Shown here in pieces: positions 17,683 through 24,802 of a stretch of DNA of 34,347 nucleotides (position 1 is its first letter; each line of letters begins with the position of its first letter). A model generated the notes under the pieces. That model was not told where the DNA came from, made no database searches, and saw nothing but the letters and a program-made list of their open reading frames with translations. The stretch comes from an uncultured Flavonifractor sp. Lineage in GTDB: Bacteria > Bacillota > Clostridia > Oscillospirales > Oscillospiraceae. The translations under genes were made by a program, and so were the position numbers. The stretch is from positions 1 to 34,347 of the forward strand of contig CALWXT010000016.1 in NCBI GenBank assembly GCA_944385575.1, in the 5' to 3' direction.

Positions 17683-18543
17683 TCACCGTCCTTTCGTCCG
17701 CAGGAAATCAGTCAGACCGTCGCCCAGCAGGGAGAAGCCCACGCCGCTGACGGCCAGGAACAGGCCGGGGAAGAAAGTCTCCCACCAGGCAAAGGTAATA
17801 AAGGTACGTCCCTCATTGAGGATGGAACCCCACTCAGGCGTGGGGGGCTGAACGCCCAGGCCCAGGAAGCTCATGGACGCGCCGGTGAGCATGCACATCA
17901 CCACGTCGGAGGCAGCGAACACCACTGCCGAGCTGATGACGTTGGGCAGCAGGTGACGGAACAGGATCCGGGCGTCGGAGAAGCCGGCTACCCGGGCGGC
18001 CTGAATGAACTCAGAGTCCTTCAGTACCAGCACCTCGCTGCGCACCAGCTTGGCGTAGCTCATCCATCCCACCAGCCACAGGGCGATGAACAGATTGATG
18101 AGGCCCTGGCCCAGGATAGCCATAATGGTGATGACCAGGATGGTGAAGGGGAAGGCCATCATGATGTCGGTGATCCGCATCAGCAGGCTGTCCAGCACAC
18201 CGCCATAGTAGCCCGCCAGCAGGCCGATGAGTCCGCCGATGATGAAGGGAATCACCACGCCCAGTACGCCGATGAGCAGGTCGATGCGGGTGCCCCAGAT
18301 GACCCGGGAGAAGATGTTCCGGCCGTAGAAGTCGGTGCCGAACCAATGCTCGGCGCTGGGGGGCTGGTTGGAGGCCAGGGTGTTGGTGGCGATGGGGTCA
18401 TAGGTGGCAATGAGCTGGGGGAACAGAGCCAGGATAATGACCGCCACAACGATGACCACGCCGACGACGAGAGAGGGCTTTGTCAGCCAGGCCGGCATAG
18501 AGCGCTTGCGCTCCAGCGGGCTGGCGCCGTGATAACGCTTCAT
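17683..18543 (-). CDS. dppC: Peptide ABC transporter permease, DppC/OppC type
   Basis: Inner-membrane permease of 286 residues. An N-terminal helix (VVGVVIVVAVIILALFPQLI) precedes the family's extracellular segment with HWFGTDFYGRNIFSRVIWG, and the membrane domain carries the EAA-type loop around EFIQAARVAGFSDARILFRH, which contacts the ATPases. The ATG at 18543 has GAGAGGGG at good spacing; a GTG two codons earlier is too close to that site. It starts 15 bases after the DppB-like gene ends. Confidence 0.93.
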   Translation of the reverse strand: MKRYHGASPLERKRSMPAWLTKPSLVVGVVIVVAVIILALFPQLIATYDPIATNTLASNQPPSAEHWFGTDFYGRNIFSRVIWGTRIDLLIGVLGVVIPFIIGGLIGLLAGYYGGVLDSLLMRITDIMMAFPFTILVITIMAILGQGLINLFIALWLVGWMSYAKLVRSEVLVLKDSEFIQAARVAGFSDARILFRHLLPNVISSAVVFAASDVVMCMLTGASMSFLGLGVQPPTPEWGSILNEGRTFITFAWWETFFPGLFLAVSGVGFSLLGDGLTDFLRTKGR

Positions 18544-18558
18544 AAACACACCCCTCTC

Positions 18559-19497
18559 TTACAGATTGACCCGGGGGTCCAGGAAGGAATACAGGATATC
18601 GGTGATCAGATTGATGACCAGCACCAGCACCGCGAACAGCAGCACCACGAACTGCACCACCGCATAGTCGCGGCCGAAGATGGCCTCGCTGGCCAGCTTG
18701 CCGATGCCGGGGATGGAGAACACCGTCTCGATAATGACCGAGCCGCCCAGCATAGCCGCCATGCGCATACTCAGCAGGGTGACGGTGGAGATCATGGCGT
18801 TGCGCATCACGTGGCGGGAGCGCACCTCACCGGCGGAGATGCCCTTGCTGCGGGCGAAGTCCACATAGTCCATACGGGTGATGTCCACCACCGAGTTGCG
18901 GGTGTTGCGCAGCAGCAGGGCGGAGGTCATCAGGGACTGGGTGATGGCCGGCAGGATCAGGCAGCGGAACTGCTCAGGCAGGGTGTCCGCCCAGCCGCCG
19001 GCGGGCAGCCATTTCAGCTTCAGGGCAAAGACGATCATCAGCAGCAGGCCCACCCAGAAGGAAGGCATGGAGATGGCCACCAGGGAGGTGGTGCGTACCA
19101 CCTGGTCCCCCAGCTTGTCCTTATGCACGCCGGCAAAGTAGCCCAGGGGCAGGCTGATGACCAGGGAGATGACCGTACTCATCAGGGTCAGGGCCAGCGT
19201 CACCGGGAAGCGGGACGCCAGCAGCTCGGACACCGGCATCTGATAAGTAAAGGAGTTGCCGAAGTCCAGGGTAAAGATCTGCTTGAGGAACAGGAAATAC
19301 TGGGTGAGCAGAGGCTCATTCAGGCCCAGCTTTTCCGTCAGGGCCGCCACCGCCTGCTCGGTAGCCTTTTCGCCCAGGATCAGCCGGGCGGGCTCACCGG
19401 GAATGAAGCGGATGATGGAGAACACCAGAATGGTGACCACGAACAGAACGGGGATCATTTGTAGGATCCGTTTCAGAATGTAGTTGAGTCGATTCAA
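18559..19497 (-). CDS. dppB: Peptide ABC transporter permease, DppB/OppB type
   Basis: Inner-membrane permease of 312 residues with the usual first helix (LQMIPVLFVVTILVFSIIRF), the conserved FIPGEPARL segment after it, about six helices in all and an EAA-type loop near DYVDFARSKGISAGEVRSRH. The start is TTG at 19497, supported by AGGTG seven bases upstream and by the typical NYILKRILQ N-terminus of DppB proteins. It follows the binding-protein gene across a 193-base gap that contains a strong hairpin, so it is probably made in smaller amounts than the binding protein. Confidence 0.92.
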   Translation of the reverse strand: MNRLNYILKRILQMIPVLFVVTILVFSIIRFIPGEPARLILGEKATEQAVAALTEKLGLNEPLLTQYFLFLKQIFTLDFGNSFTYQMPVSELLASRFPVTLALTLMSTVISLVISLPLGYFAGVHKDKLGDQVVRTTSLVAISMPSFWVGLLLMIVFALKLKWLPAGGWADTLPEQFRCLILPAITQSLMTSALLLRNTRNSVVDITRMDYVDFARSKGISAGEVRSRHVMRNAMISTVTLLSMRMAAMLGGSVIIETVFSIPGIGKLASEAIFGRDYAVVQFVVLLFAVLVLVINLITDILYSFLDPRVNL

Positions 19498-19616
19498 AAG
19501 GATACACCTGCCTCTGTCAGTTCATAGGGCCGCAGCTGTGTTTTGGGACAAGAACGGAACGCCTTGGCCACAAGGGACCGGCACGCCCCCCATGGCCAGA
19601 ACGTCCCGCAAAAAGA

Positions 19617-19649
19617 ACGGGGGGATGGAGCGTGTGCTCCACCCCCCGT
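19617..19649 (-). terminator. Hairpin/partial terminator between the binding protein and permease genes
   Basis: ACGGGGGG plus TGGAGC (19617-19631) pairs with GCTCCACCCCCCGT (19636-19649) with one bulged A and a four-base loop. On the - strand it is followed by TTCTTTTTGC, an imperfect U-tract. Such leaky hairpins after solute-binding-protein genes usually give more binding protein than permease. The remaining gap (19498-19690) shows no gene. Confidence 0.75.
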
Positions 19650-19690
19650 GTCTGCTGCCTCACAGTCCGGGAGGATGGCGAGACGGCTGG

Positions 19691-21286
19691 TTAGTTGGCC
19701 TTGGTCCAGTTCATGGCCTGGTACACGTAGAAGGGGTTGACCTCCAGACCCTCCACCTTGGCGGAACGGGCAAAGGCGAAGTCGTTGCGGTACAGGGGGA
19801 TCACGTTGGCGTTGTCATAGACCCGCTGCTGGATCTCCTGGTACATCTCCACCCGCTTGTCGTGGTCCATCTCGGCCTGGGCCTGCATGTAGAGGGCGTC
19901 CAGCTCCTCGTCGTTCAGACCGGTGTAGAAGCACTGAGCCTGGTCATAGTCCACGGTCCAGCCCACCACGCCGGAGGGATCCTGATAGTCGTCAACCCAC
20001 TGCAGAACGGTGGCCTGATGATTCAGAGAGCTGTACTTGTCGCTGAGGGTGGCGGACTCCAGCAGCTCGATCTCGCAGCTGAAGCCGGCCTGGTCCACCT
20101 GAGACTTGATCAGAGTGGCGATCTGCTCATAGAAGGTGGAGCCGGTGCGGATGGACAGCTTGAACTCCACGGGCTCGGTGTAGCCGGCGTCGGCCAGCAT
20201 CTGCTTGGCGGTGTCGGGATCATAGTCGGTGACCTGCAGATCGCCGTTGAACCACTCGCCCTGAGTCTCGGAGACGATGGCGGCCACGGGAGCGCCGTAC
20301 TCGCCGGCGATGGCGTTGGCCAGCTCAGCCTTGTTCAGCGCATAGTACAGAGCCTGGCGGACCTTCACATCGTCAAAGGGAGCCTGGGTGGTGTTGACGG
20401 TCAGGTAGTAGATCTGAGTGGAGGGGAAGATGTCCAGCGCCAGGCTGTCATCGGCCTCAACGCCCTGAGCCAGGGAGAAGGGGAAGGTGGGGGCCACGTC
20501 GATCTGGCCGGACTGGAGCTGCATCATACGGGTGTTGTCGTCAGACACCAGCACGTACTTGATCTCCTTGGTCTTGGGCAGACCCTCGGTGCGGTAGTAG
20601 GGGTTGGCCCCCAGGGTCAGGCTGCTGCCCTGAGTCCAGTCCTTCAGCATGTAGGGGCCGGTGCCGATGGGCTTCTTCAGGTACTCCTCGTCGCTCATGC
20701 TCTCAGCATAGGACTGGTCGCCCAGCACCATGTTGAAGCAGCCCAGCTCAGCCAGGAAAGCGGCGTTGGGTTCTTTCAGGGTGATGACCACCTGCTCCGC
20801 GGTAGCCTCCACAGTGTCGATGGAGTCGGCAATGTAGCGGTAGTTGGAGGTCTCATAGTCGCGGGCGCGGTACAGGGACCAGACCCAGTCGCTGGGCTCC
20901 ACGTCCTCACCGTTGGAGAACTTCACGCCCTGCACCAGATTGAAGGTGTAGGTCAGGCCGTCCTCGCTGATGGTCCAGTCGGTAGCCAGCTGAGGCTCGA
21001 TGGTGCCGTCGTCACCGGTGCGGACCAGACCCTCAAAGATCTGCTGGGACACCTGGACCTCAGAGGGGCCCATGCCGGGGGCGTTGGGCTCAATGTACTT
21101 GGGCTCCTGAGTGACACCGACCACGATCTGATCGGCATAAGTGGTCTCTCCGGCGGGAGCGGAGCCGGTGGCGTCGGGGGTGCTGGTGTTGCCGGCGTCA
21201 TCGTTGCCGCCGCCGCAGGCCGCCAGGCCCAGACCCATCACGGCAGCAAGAGACAGCGCAGTCAGTTTCCGTGCGATAGGGTTCAT
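19691..21286 (-). CDS. Peptide-type ABC transporter substrate-binding lipoprotein (SBP family 5)
   Basis: Extracellular receptor of the importer, 531 residues. It has a lipoprotein signal peptide with lipobox LAAC and the lipidated Cys24, followed by a flexible GGGNDDAGN stretch. The rest is a family 5 binding protein (DppA/OppA type) with ATDWTISEDGLTYTFNL, GTGPYMLKDW and VRQALYYALNK as recognisable segments. AAGGAGGAG lies just before the ATG. It is the first gene after a promoter and palindromic operator (21309-21364) and would be the most abundant protein of the locus. Family 5 members bind peptides, opines, nickel chelates and some sugars, so the peptide assignment is probable rather than proven. 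Confidence 0.93.
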   Translation of the reverse strand: MNPIARKLTALSLAAVMGLGLAACGGGNDDAGNTSTPDATGSAPAGETTYADQIVVGVTQEPKYIEPNAPGMGPSEVQVSQQIFEGLVRTGDDGTIEPQLATDWTISEDGLTYTFNLVQGVKFSNGEDVEPSDWVWSLYRARDYETSNYRYIADSIDTVEATAEQVVITLKEPNAAFLAELGCFNMVLGDQSYAESMSDEEYLKKPIGTGPYMLKDWTQGSSLTLGANPYYRTEGLPKTKEIKYVLVSDDNTRMMQLQSGQIDVAPTFPFSLAQGVEADDSLALDIFPSTQIYYLTVNTTQAPFDDVKVRQALYYALNKAELANAIAGEYGAPVAAIVSETQGEWFNGDLQVTDYDPDTAKQMLADAGYTEPVEFKLSIRTGSTFYEQIATLIKSQVDQAGFSCEIELLESATLSDKYSSLNHQATVLQWVDDYQDPSGVVGWTVDYDQAQCFYTGLNDEELDALYMQAQAEMDHDKRVEMYQEIQQRVYDNANVIPLYRNDFAFARSAKVEGLEVNPFYVYQAMNWTKAN

Positions 21287-21308
21287 GCAAACTCCTCCTT
21301 GTGACTAC

Positions 21309-21350
21309 AGCGTTTACTGTAGTTTGATGAACTAAATTATAGCAAACGCT
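21309..21350. promoter_or_regulatory. Imperfect inverted repeat, probable operator for the RpiR-type regulator
   Basis: AGCGTTTACTGTAGTTT (21309-21325) and AAATTATAGCAAACGCT (21334-21350) are inverted copies matching at 14 of 17 positions, separated by eight bases. The left arm also takes part in a smaller palindrome, CTACAG-6-CTGTAG (21305-21322). The repeat covers the -10 box and the predicted start of the binding-protein transcript, so bound regulator should repress. RpiR genes often lie next to their targets; the pairing with this regulator is inferred. Confidence 0.7.
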
Positions 21351-21364
21351 TTTGTCAATTGCAA
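21336..21364 (-). promoter_or_regulatory. Sigma-70-type promoter of the peptide-transport operon
   Basis: Read on the - strand: -35 TTGCAA (21359-21364), 17-base spacer, -10 TATAAT (21336-21341). Transcription should start near 21329, leaving a leader of about 43 bases with the AAGGAGGAG ribosome site. The -10 box lies inside the right arm of the inverted repeat. Confidence 0.8.
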
Positions 21365-21398
21365 CACTTTTTCACGACAGAGTGCCAAGCAAATTAAG

Positions 21399-21437
21399 AA
21401 AAAAGTCCCGCTCTTTTTGAAAAGAACGGAACTTTTT
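21399..21437 (-). terminator. Intrinsic terminator of the NUDIX-RpiR transcript
   Basis: On the - strand AAAAAGTTCCGTTCTTTT pairs with AAAAGAGCGGGACTTTTT over 18 positions with two G-U wobbles, and the 3' arm ends in a U-tract. On the + strand the wobbles become A-C mismatches, so it is built for the - strand. It begins 13 bases after the regulator's stop and insulates the regulator from the operon promoter. Confidence 0.82.
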
Positions 21438-21449
21438 GCAGGAATAAAT

Positions 21450-22322
21450 TCATATGGATGTGTTTCGCTCTGCGAAGCAACTGTCAAACTTCTGATGCAA
21501 AGCGGCACGATGCGACTTTTCCACCTGGGAGGGAGCATCGTTGGTAAAGGTGTAGAGCATGGCCAGGGTGTCCACCAGGCCGATCATGGAGGTGAAGGAG
21601 TTGGTCATCCCCATCAGCTCCACATGGCAGAGCAGGGTGGTCTGGGCGTGAGCTGCCACGGGGGAGGAGGGACGGTCGGTGAGGGCGGCGATGGGCATAC
21701 CGATGGACGCGCAGTAGCGGGTGACGGCAATGGTGTCGTTGCTGTAAGGTGGGATGGTGATAGGGATGAGCAGGCCGTCCTCAGGCGGCAGGGAGGAGAG
21801 CCGCCGGAATATGTCCTGCCTGGCCTGCAGATCCAGCATCCGGCAATCCAGCTCCAGGGAGAGAAGGCGGTGCTCCAGATAGCTGGCGGGGAAGCGGCTG
21901 AAGTCATGGGCGGCAATGAAAATACGTCTGGCCCGGCGCAGGGCCTGGGTAAAGGCCAGCAGCAGCTCCACGGAATTGCCGTCCAGGGTGTTCTGAAGCG
22001 CCTCCCGCTCGGCCCGGCTGACCCGCTGGCACAGGTTCTGGGCGGTGCCGCTGCCCGCCACCGCCAGCTTGAGCCGTTCCTCCGTGTTGACGCGCACGAT
22101 CAGGTAGTCCTGCAGGGCTTTTTTCAGGTCGGTGTAGCTGTTCAGCCCCAGTCCCCGGCAGAAGTTCAGCACGGTGACCTCAGTGGTGCCCACCTGTCGG
22201 GCAAAGCTCCGCAGAGACAGAAAGCAGCACTGCTCCGGGTGCTGCAGGATGTAGTCGGAGATACGCTGTCTGGGCTGGCTAAAAGAGCTGTAGCCGGCTC
22301 TGATCTGCTCCAAAATATCCAT
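21450..22322 (-). CDS. MurR/RpiR-family transcriptional regulator
   Basis: A 290-residue regulator: N-terminal RpiR helix-turn-helix domain (about 1-75, with LSLRSFARQVGTTEVTVLNF then CRGLGLNSYTDLKKAL) and a SIS domain (about 128-255) normally used to sense phosphosugars. The first SIS loop reads IFIAAHDFSRFPAS where typical members have a GxGxS phosphate-binding turn, so the effector may not be a sugar phosphate. The start has GAAAGGA before it, 15 bases after the NUDIX gene. It probably represses the binding-protein promoter through the palindrome at 21309-21350. That the controlled genes handle peptide-like compounds rather than sugars fits the altered pocket. Confidence 0.88.
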   Translation of the reverse strand: MDILEQIRAGYSSFSQPRQRISDYILQHPEQCCFLSLRSFARQVGTTEVTVLNFCRGLGLNSYTDLKKALQDYLIVRVNTEERLKLAVAGSGTAQNLCQRVSRAEREALQNTLDGNSVELLLAFTQALRRARRIFIAAHDFSRFPASYLEHRLLSLELDCRMLDLQARQDIFRRLSSLPPEDGLLIPITIPPYSNDTIAVTRYCASIGMPIAALTDRPSSPVAAHAQTTLLCHVELMGMTNSFTSMIGLVDTLAMLYTFTNDAPSQVEKSHRAALHQKFDSCFAERNTSI

Positions 22323-22337
22323 AGGTGATCCTTTCTG

Positions 22338-23120
22338 TCAGACAATAGATGATGGTTCCTGCTCCACCAGCAGGCAGAGCAGGACGGCGGACTGGGTCAG
22401 ACCGTCGGTGATCTCACCCGAGCGCAGGCGGCGCAGCAGCTCCTCCCGGCTGAGCCATTCCAGAGCGGTGATCCCCTCGTAGCCCAGGCTGGGTACAGGG
22501 GCGGCGGTGACCTGGGCCAGGTAGATGGACACCAATGAGCCGCTCAGCCCGGTGTCCGGCCTGGTACTGCCCAGAAAGGTCAGCCGGGCCACCTGCTCCG
22601 GCGGGATGCCCAGCTCCTCCCACAGCTCCTTTTTGGCGTTCTCCTCCGGAGAGATCCCCTGACACTGGTAGCCCCGGGGAAACTCGCCGCCGGAGAGGCC
22701 CCGTATGCTGTGCCGGTAGACCTGGAGCAGACCGTACCGCGGCCCCTCCTCCGTCTCCAGCAGGGGGATCATGACTGTGCCGCCCACCGACGGGTCGGGG
22801 TAGATCACCCGCCCATACAGATAAGGTGTCTCGTCCAGGATCAGGTCGGCTACCGTTTGGTAATAGGGCAGGTTGTCAAACACCAGACCGGCCGGCCGGC
22901 CAGTCTCCTCCTCGAATTCCAACAGCTGTCGCCGGTCGGTGCAGATGGGGTAAAGCTCCGAAGGGGAAAAGGCGTCCGGCCGGGCCTCCATCAGGGCAAA
23001 GTAACCCTCGATCTGCCGTTCCAGCCGCGGATCGAGATAAACCGGATGCTCACGGGGACCGTCCGGCCCCTGCTCCCGCACCCACAGCCACCGCTTATGC
23101 CTGGCCAGGATCTCAGCCAT
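22338..23120 (-). CDS. NUDIX hydrolase
   Basis: A 260-residue protein with a C-terminal NUDIX domain (about 115-250). The NUDIX helix is visible as ISPEENAKKELWEELGI, with Lys in place of the usual Arg in the REUxEE core; the catalytic glutamates are kept. Upstream of it GGEFPRGYQ carries the conserved glycines. The N-terminal 110 residues form a separate region (RHKRWLWVREQG, then ELYPICTDRRQLLEFEE) that I do not recognise. The ATG at 23120 follows AAAGGAGG; the same frame is open far upstream but crosses the divergent promoter. NUDIX enzymes split nucleoside diphosphates linked to another group; the substrate here is unknown. Co-transcribed with the RpiR regulator. Confidence 0.87.
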   Translation of the reverse strand: MAEILARHKRWLWVREQGPDGPREHPVYLDPRLERQIEGYFALMEARPDAFSPSELYPICTDRRQLLEFEEETGRPAGLVFDNLPYYQTVADLILDETPYLYGRVIYPDPSVGGTVMIPLLETEEGPRYGLLQVYRHSIRGLSGGEFPRGYQCQGISPEENAKKELWEELGIPPEQVARLTFLGSTRPDTGLSGSLVSIYLAQVTAAPVPSLGYEGITALEWLSREELLRRLRSGEITDGLTQSAVLLCLLVEQEPSSIV

Positions 23121-23156
23121 GCCGCCGCCTCCTTTTTCAAAGCTGATTTGTTCTCT

Positions 23157-23185
23157 ATTATGGCGGTTTTTCCGGAAAAGGTCAA
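23157..23185 (-). promoter_or_regulatory. Promoter of the NUDIX-RpiR transcript
   Basis: On the - strand: -35 TTGACC (23180-23185), 17-base spacer, -10 CATAAT (23157-23162), each 5 of 6 matches to consensus. Its -35 box overlaps that of the divergent + strand promoter, so the two promoters may compete for polymerase. Confidence 0.75.
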
Positions 23186-23212
23186 GACACAAGGGAAAAG
23201 CCGTGCTACAAT
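23184..23212 (+). promoter_or_regulatory. Promoter of the unknown membrane-protein gene
   Basis: -35 AAGACA (23184-23189), 17-base spacer, -10 TACAAT (23207-23212), about 28 bases before the ATG at 23241. The -35 is a weaker match (4 of 6). Confidence 0.6.
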
Positions 23213-23240
23213 AGAAAAAACTGGCTGTGGGGGCGAAGAA

Positions 23241-24686
23241 ATGGACGAGCTGGTGTATCTGTTTGAGCTGGACTCGGCCCGGAGTTCGCCGGAGGAGATC
23301 CTGCGGGGACAGCGGGCTCTGTTCCGGGAGGTGGCGCTGAAGGGAAACCGGGTGGTACTCACCTTCAATCAGCTGACCGATTCCAGGGTATTTCTCTCCG
23401 CGCTGGACGGGGAGAACTATGAGTGGATTGCCGAACTGTTCCGGCTGGGGGCGCTGAAATACTCCCGCTATGCGCCGCCGGGCTACTATGACAGCCTGCC
23501 CGAGACAGAGCGGCAGAAGATCCGCAGCCGGCTGGCCGACTGCCGGCGGACCCATGGGGAACTGTTCCGGCACGGGGCGCTGCGGGCTTACGAGCCCCTG
23601 CCGGACCGAGCGCCTCAGCGGGTGATCCGCACCGCGTCCCATTACGTACAGGACGCGGTGGAGCGCTGCCTCAATGATACTGGGGAGACCTTCCTGTTTT
23701 CCGCCCTGCCCTTTCGCTCCACGGACCGGGAGGTGCTGCGGGCCATCTCCTATGCGCTGCGGTACAGCGATCCCGCCGTGCTGGATACCTGCCCGGCCAG
23801 GACGGAGGAGGACCGGGAGCGGCTGGCTTTTACCAAGGCATATGTGCAGCTCCTGCTCCGCCTCAGCCGGGAGCCCCTGGCGGTCAATCCGGAGCGGCCG
23901 GACCGCTCCCGGCCCATGACTGCCGTGCTCAGACAGGTGCTGGACGCCTGTGGTGAGGCCCCGCCGGAGCCTGGCTGGCCCCTGTGGGACGGACTGTGCC
24001 GGGGATGCGGAGTGCTGGAACGGCTGTGGCCGGAGGTGGCGAGCCAGGGTTCGCCCAACCGGCGCAGCGACTGGTATGCCGCCCTGCGGCGGGATGAGGG
24101 CCTACAAGAGGACCGCTGCATGGCAGAGGCTGTGGTGGACCTGTGCTACAACTATACCATGGCCGGGAGCATTTCGGGCCTGGAGGAAAGCGTGGGAGCG
24201 GACAGCGGCTTCCCGCCTCGCTTTCTGGAGCGGCTGGTGGACTACTGGGCGGACAGACAGAGCGGCGTGCACCGCTTTCTCCAGCCCGACAGCACCGATA
24301 CCGGGCGCAGGCCCGCCGGGAAGCTGCCGGACTGGGACACGGCGGTGCGCCTGCTGCGGTGCGTACCGGCCGGGGGAGGCACCTGGCGGCGGCGGGTGCT
24401 GCTGGGCCGCCTGCGGCAGGCGGGCAGCGTCCTGCTGTACCTGCTGCTGTTCCTGGCCACCTCTCTGCTCCTGGACAGTATGGAGGGCGGCGTGACTGCC
24501 CTGGGGGAGCGGGGACGGGTCAATGGGCTGGCCATGACGCTGGGAAATATTGTGCTGTTCGGTATCGCCGGCTCCCTGTTGTCCTGGCGGCTCAGACTGC
24601 CCGATATCCTGGACAGCGTGAAGCAGTTGGGGCACATGGTCCGGGACAGCTTCCGGCTGCTTCGGGCGGGCAGGGAAAACAGGTAA
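23241..24686 (+). CDS. Unrecognised protein with two C-terminal membrane helices
   Basis: A 481-residue protein I cannot assign to a family. The first 390 residues are soluble, charged and Arg-rich, beginning MDELVYLFELDSARSSPEEI and followed by NRVVLTFNQLTDSRVFLSAL; no nucleotide-binding or catalytic motif is obvious. Two hydrophobic segments follow, at about 395-414 (SVLLYLLLFLATSLLLDSM) and 431-451 (LAMTLGNIVLFGIAGSLLSW), then a short basic tail, so it is probably an inner-membrane protein with a large cytoplasmic head. The ATG at 23241 is chosen because the divergent promoter lies just before it; the ribosome site is weak (GGGGGCGAAG). The frame is open for 530 bases upstream, but that part runs antisense to the NUDIX gene and its promoter. 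It stands alone with its own promoter. Confidence 0.75.
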   Translation: MDELVYLFELDSARSSPEEILRGQRALFREVALKGNRVVLTFNQLTDSRVFLSALDGENYEWIAELFRLGALKYSRYAPPGYYDSLPETERQKIRSRLADCRRTHGELFRHGALRAYEPLPDRAPQRVIRTASHYVQDAVERCLNDTGETFLFSALPFRSTDREVLRAISYALRYSDPAVLDTCPARTEEDRERLAFTKAYVQLLLRLSREPLAVNPERPDRSRPMTAVLRQVLDACGEAPPEPGWPLWDGLCRGCGVLERLWPEVASQGSPNRRSDWYAALRRDEGLQEDRCMAEAVVDLCYNYTMAGSISGLEESVGADSGFPPRFLERLVDYWADRQSGVHRFLQPDSTDTGRRPAGKLPDWDTAVRLLRCVPAGGGTWRRRVLLGRLRQAGSVLLYLLLFLATSLLLDSMEGGVTALGERGRVNGLAMTLGNIVLFGIAGSLLSWRLRLPDILDSVKQLGHMVRDSFRLLRAGRENR

Positions 24687-24689
24687 AAC

Positions 24690-24725
24690 AAGGCGCCTTG
24701 GGGAAAGACGGCGGCCCCCCTTTTT
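24690..24725 (+). terminator. Possible weak terminator after the unknown membrane-protein gene
   Basis: AAGG and GGGG (24690-24703) can pair with CCCC and CCTT (24715-24722) across an internal loop, followed by TTTTT (24721-24725). The stem is interrupted, so the call is tentative. Confidence 0.35.
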
Positions 24726-24729
24726 GCTG

Positions 24730-24758
24730 TTGCTTTTTCCCTGGGGAGCCGTTATAAT
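24730..24758 (+). promoter_or_regulatory. Promoter of the SLH surface-protein gene
   Basis: -10 TATAAT (24753-24758) with TTGCTT (24730-24735) at a 17-base spacing. Transcription would start near 24765, which rules out the in-frame ATG at 24770 as a practical start and supports the one at 24803. Confidence 0.65.
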
Positions 24759-24802
24759 TTAAGGTAGTTATGGAAACCAACGTACACAATGGAGGGACGA
24801 GT

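Noticed and set aside
22710-23240. N-terminal extension of the unknown membrane protein by about 177 codons.
   Set aside because: It would run antisense to the NUDIX gene and through the divergent promoters; the ATG at 23241 lies 28 bases after a -10 box.
24690-24701. Palindrome CAAGGCGCCTTG after the unknown membrane-protein gene as an operator.
   Set aside because: Short, GC-centred, not near a -10 box, and partly explained as a strand of the weak terminator.
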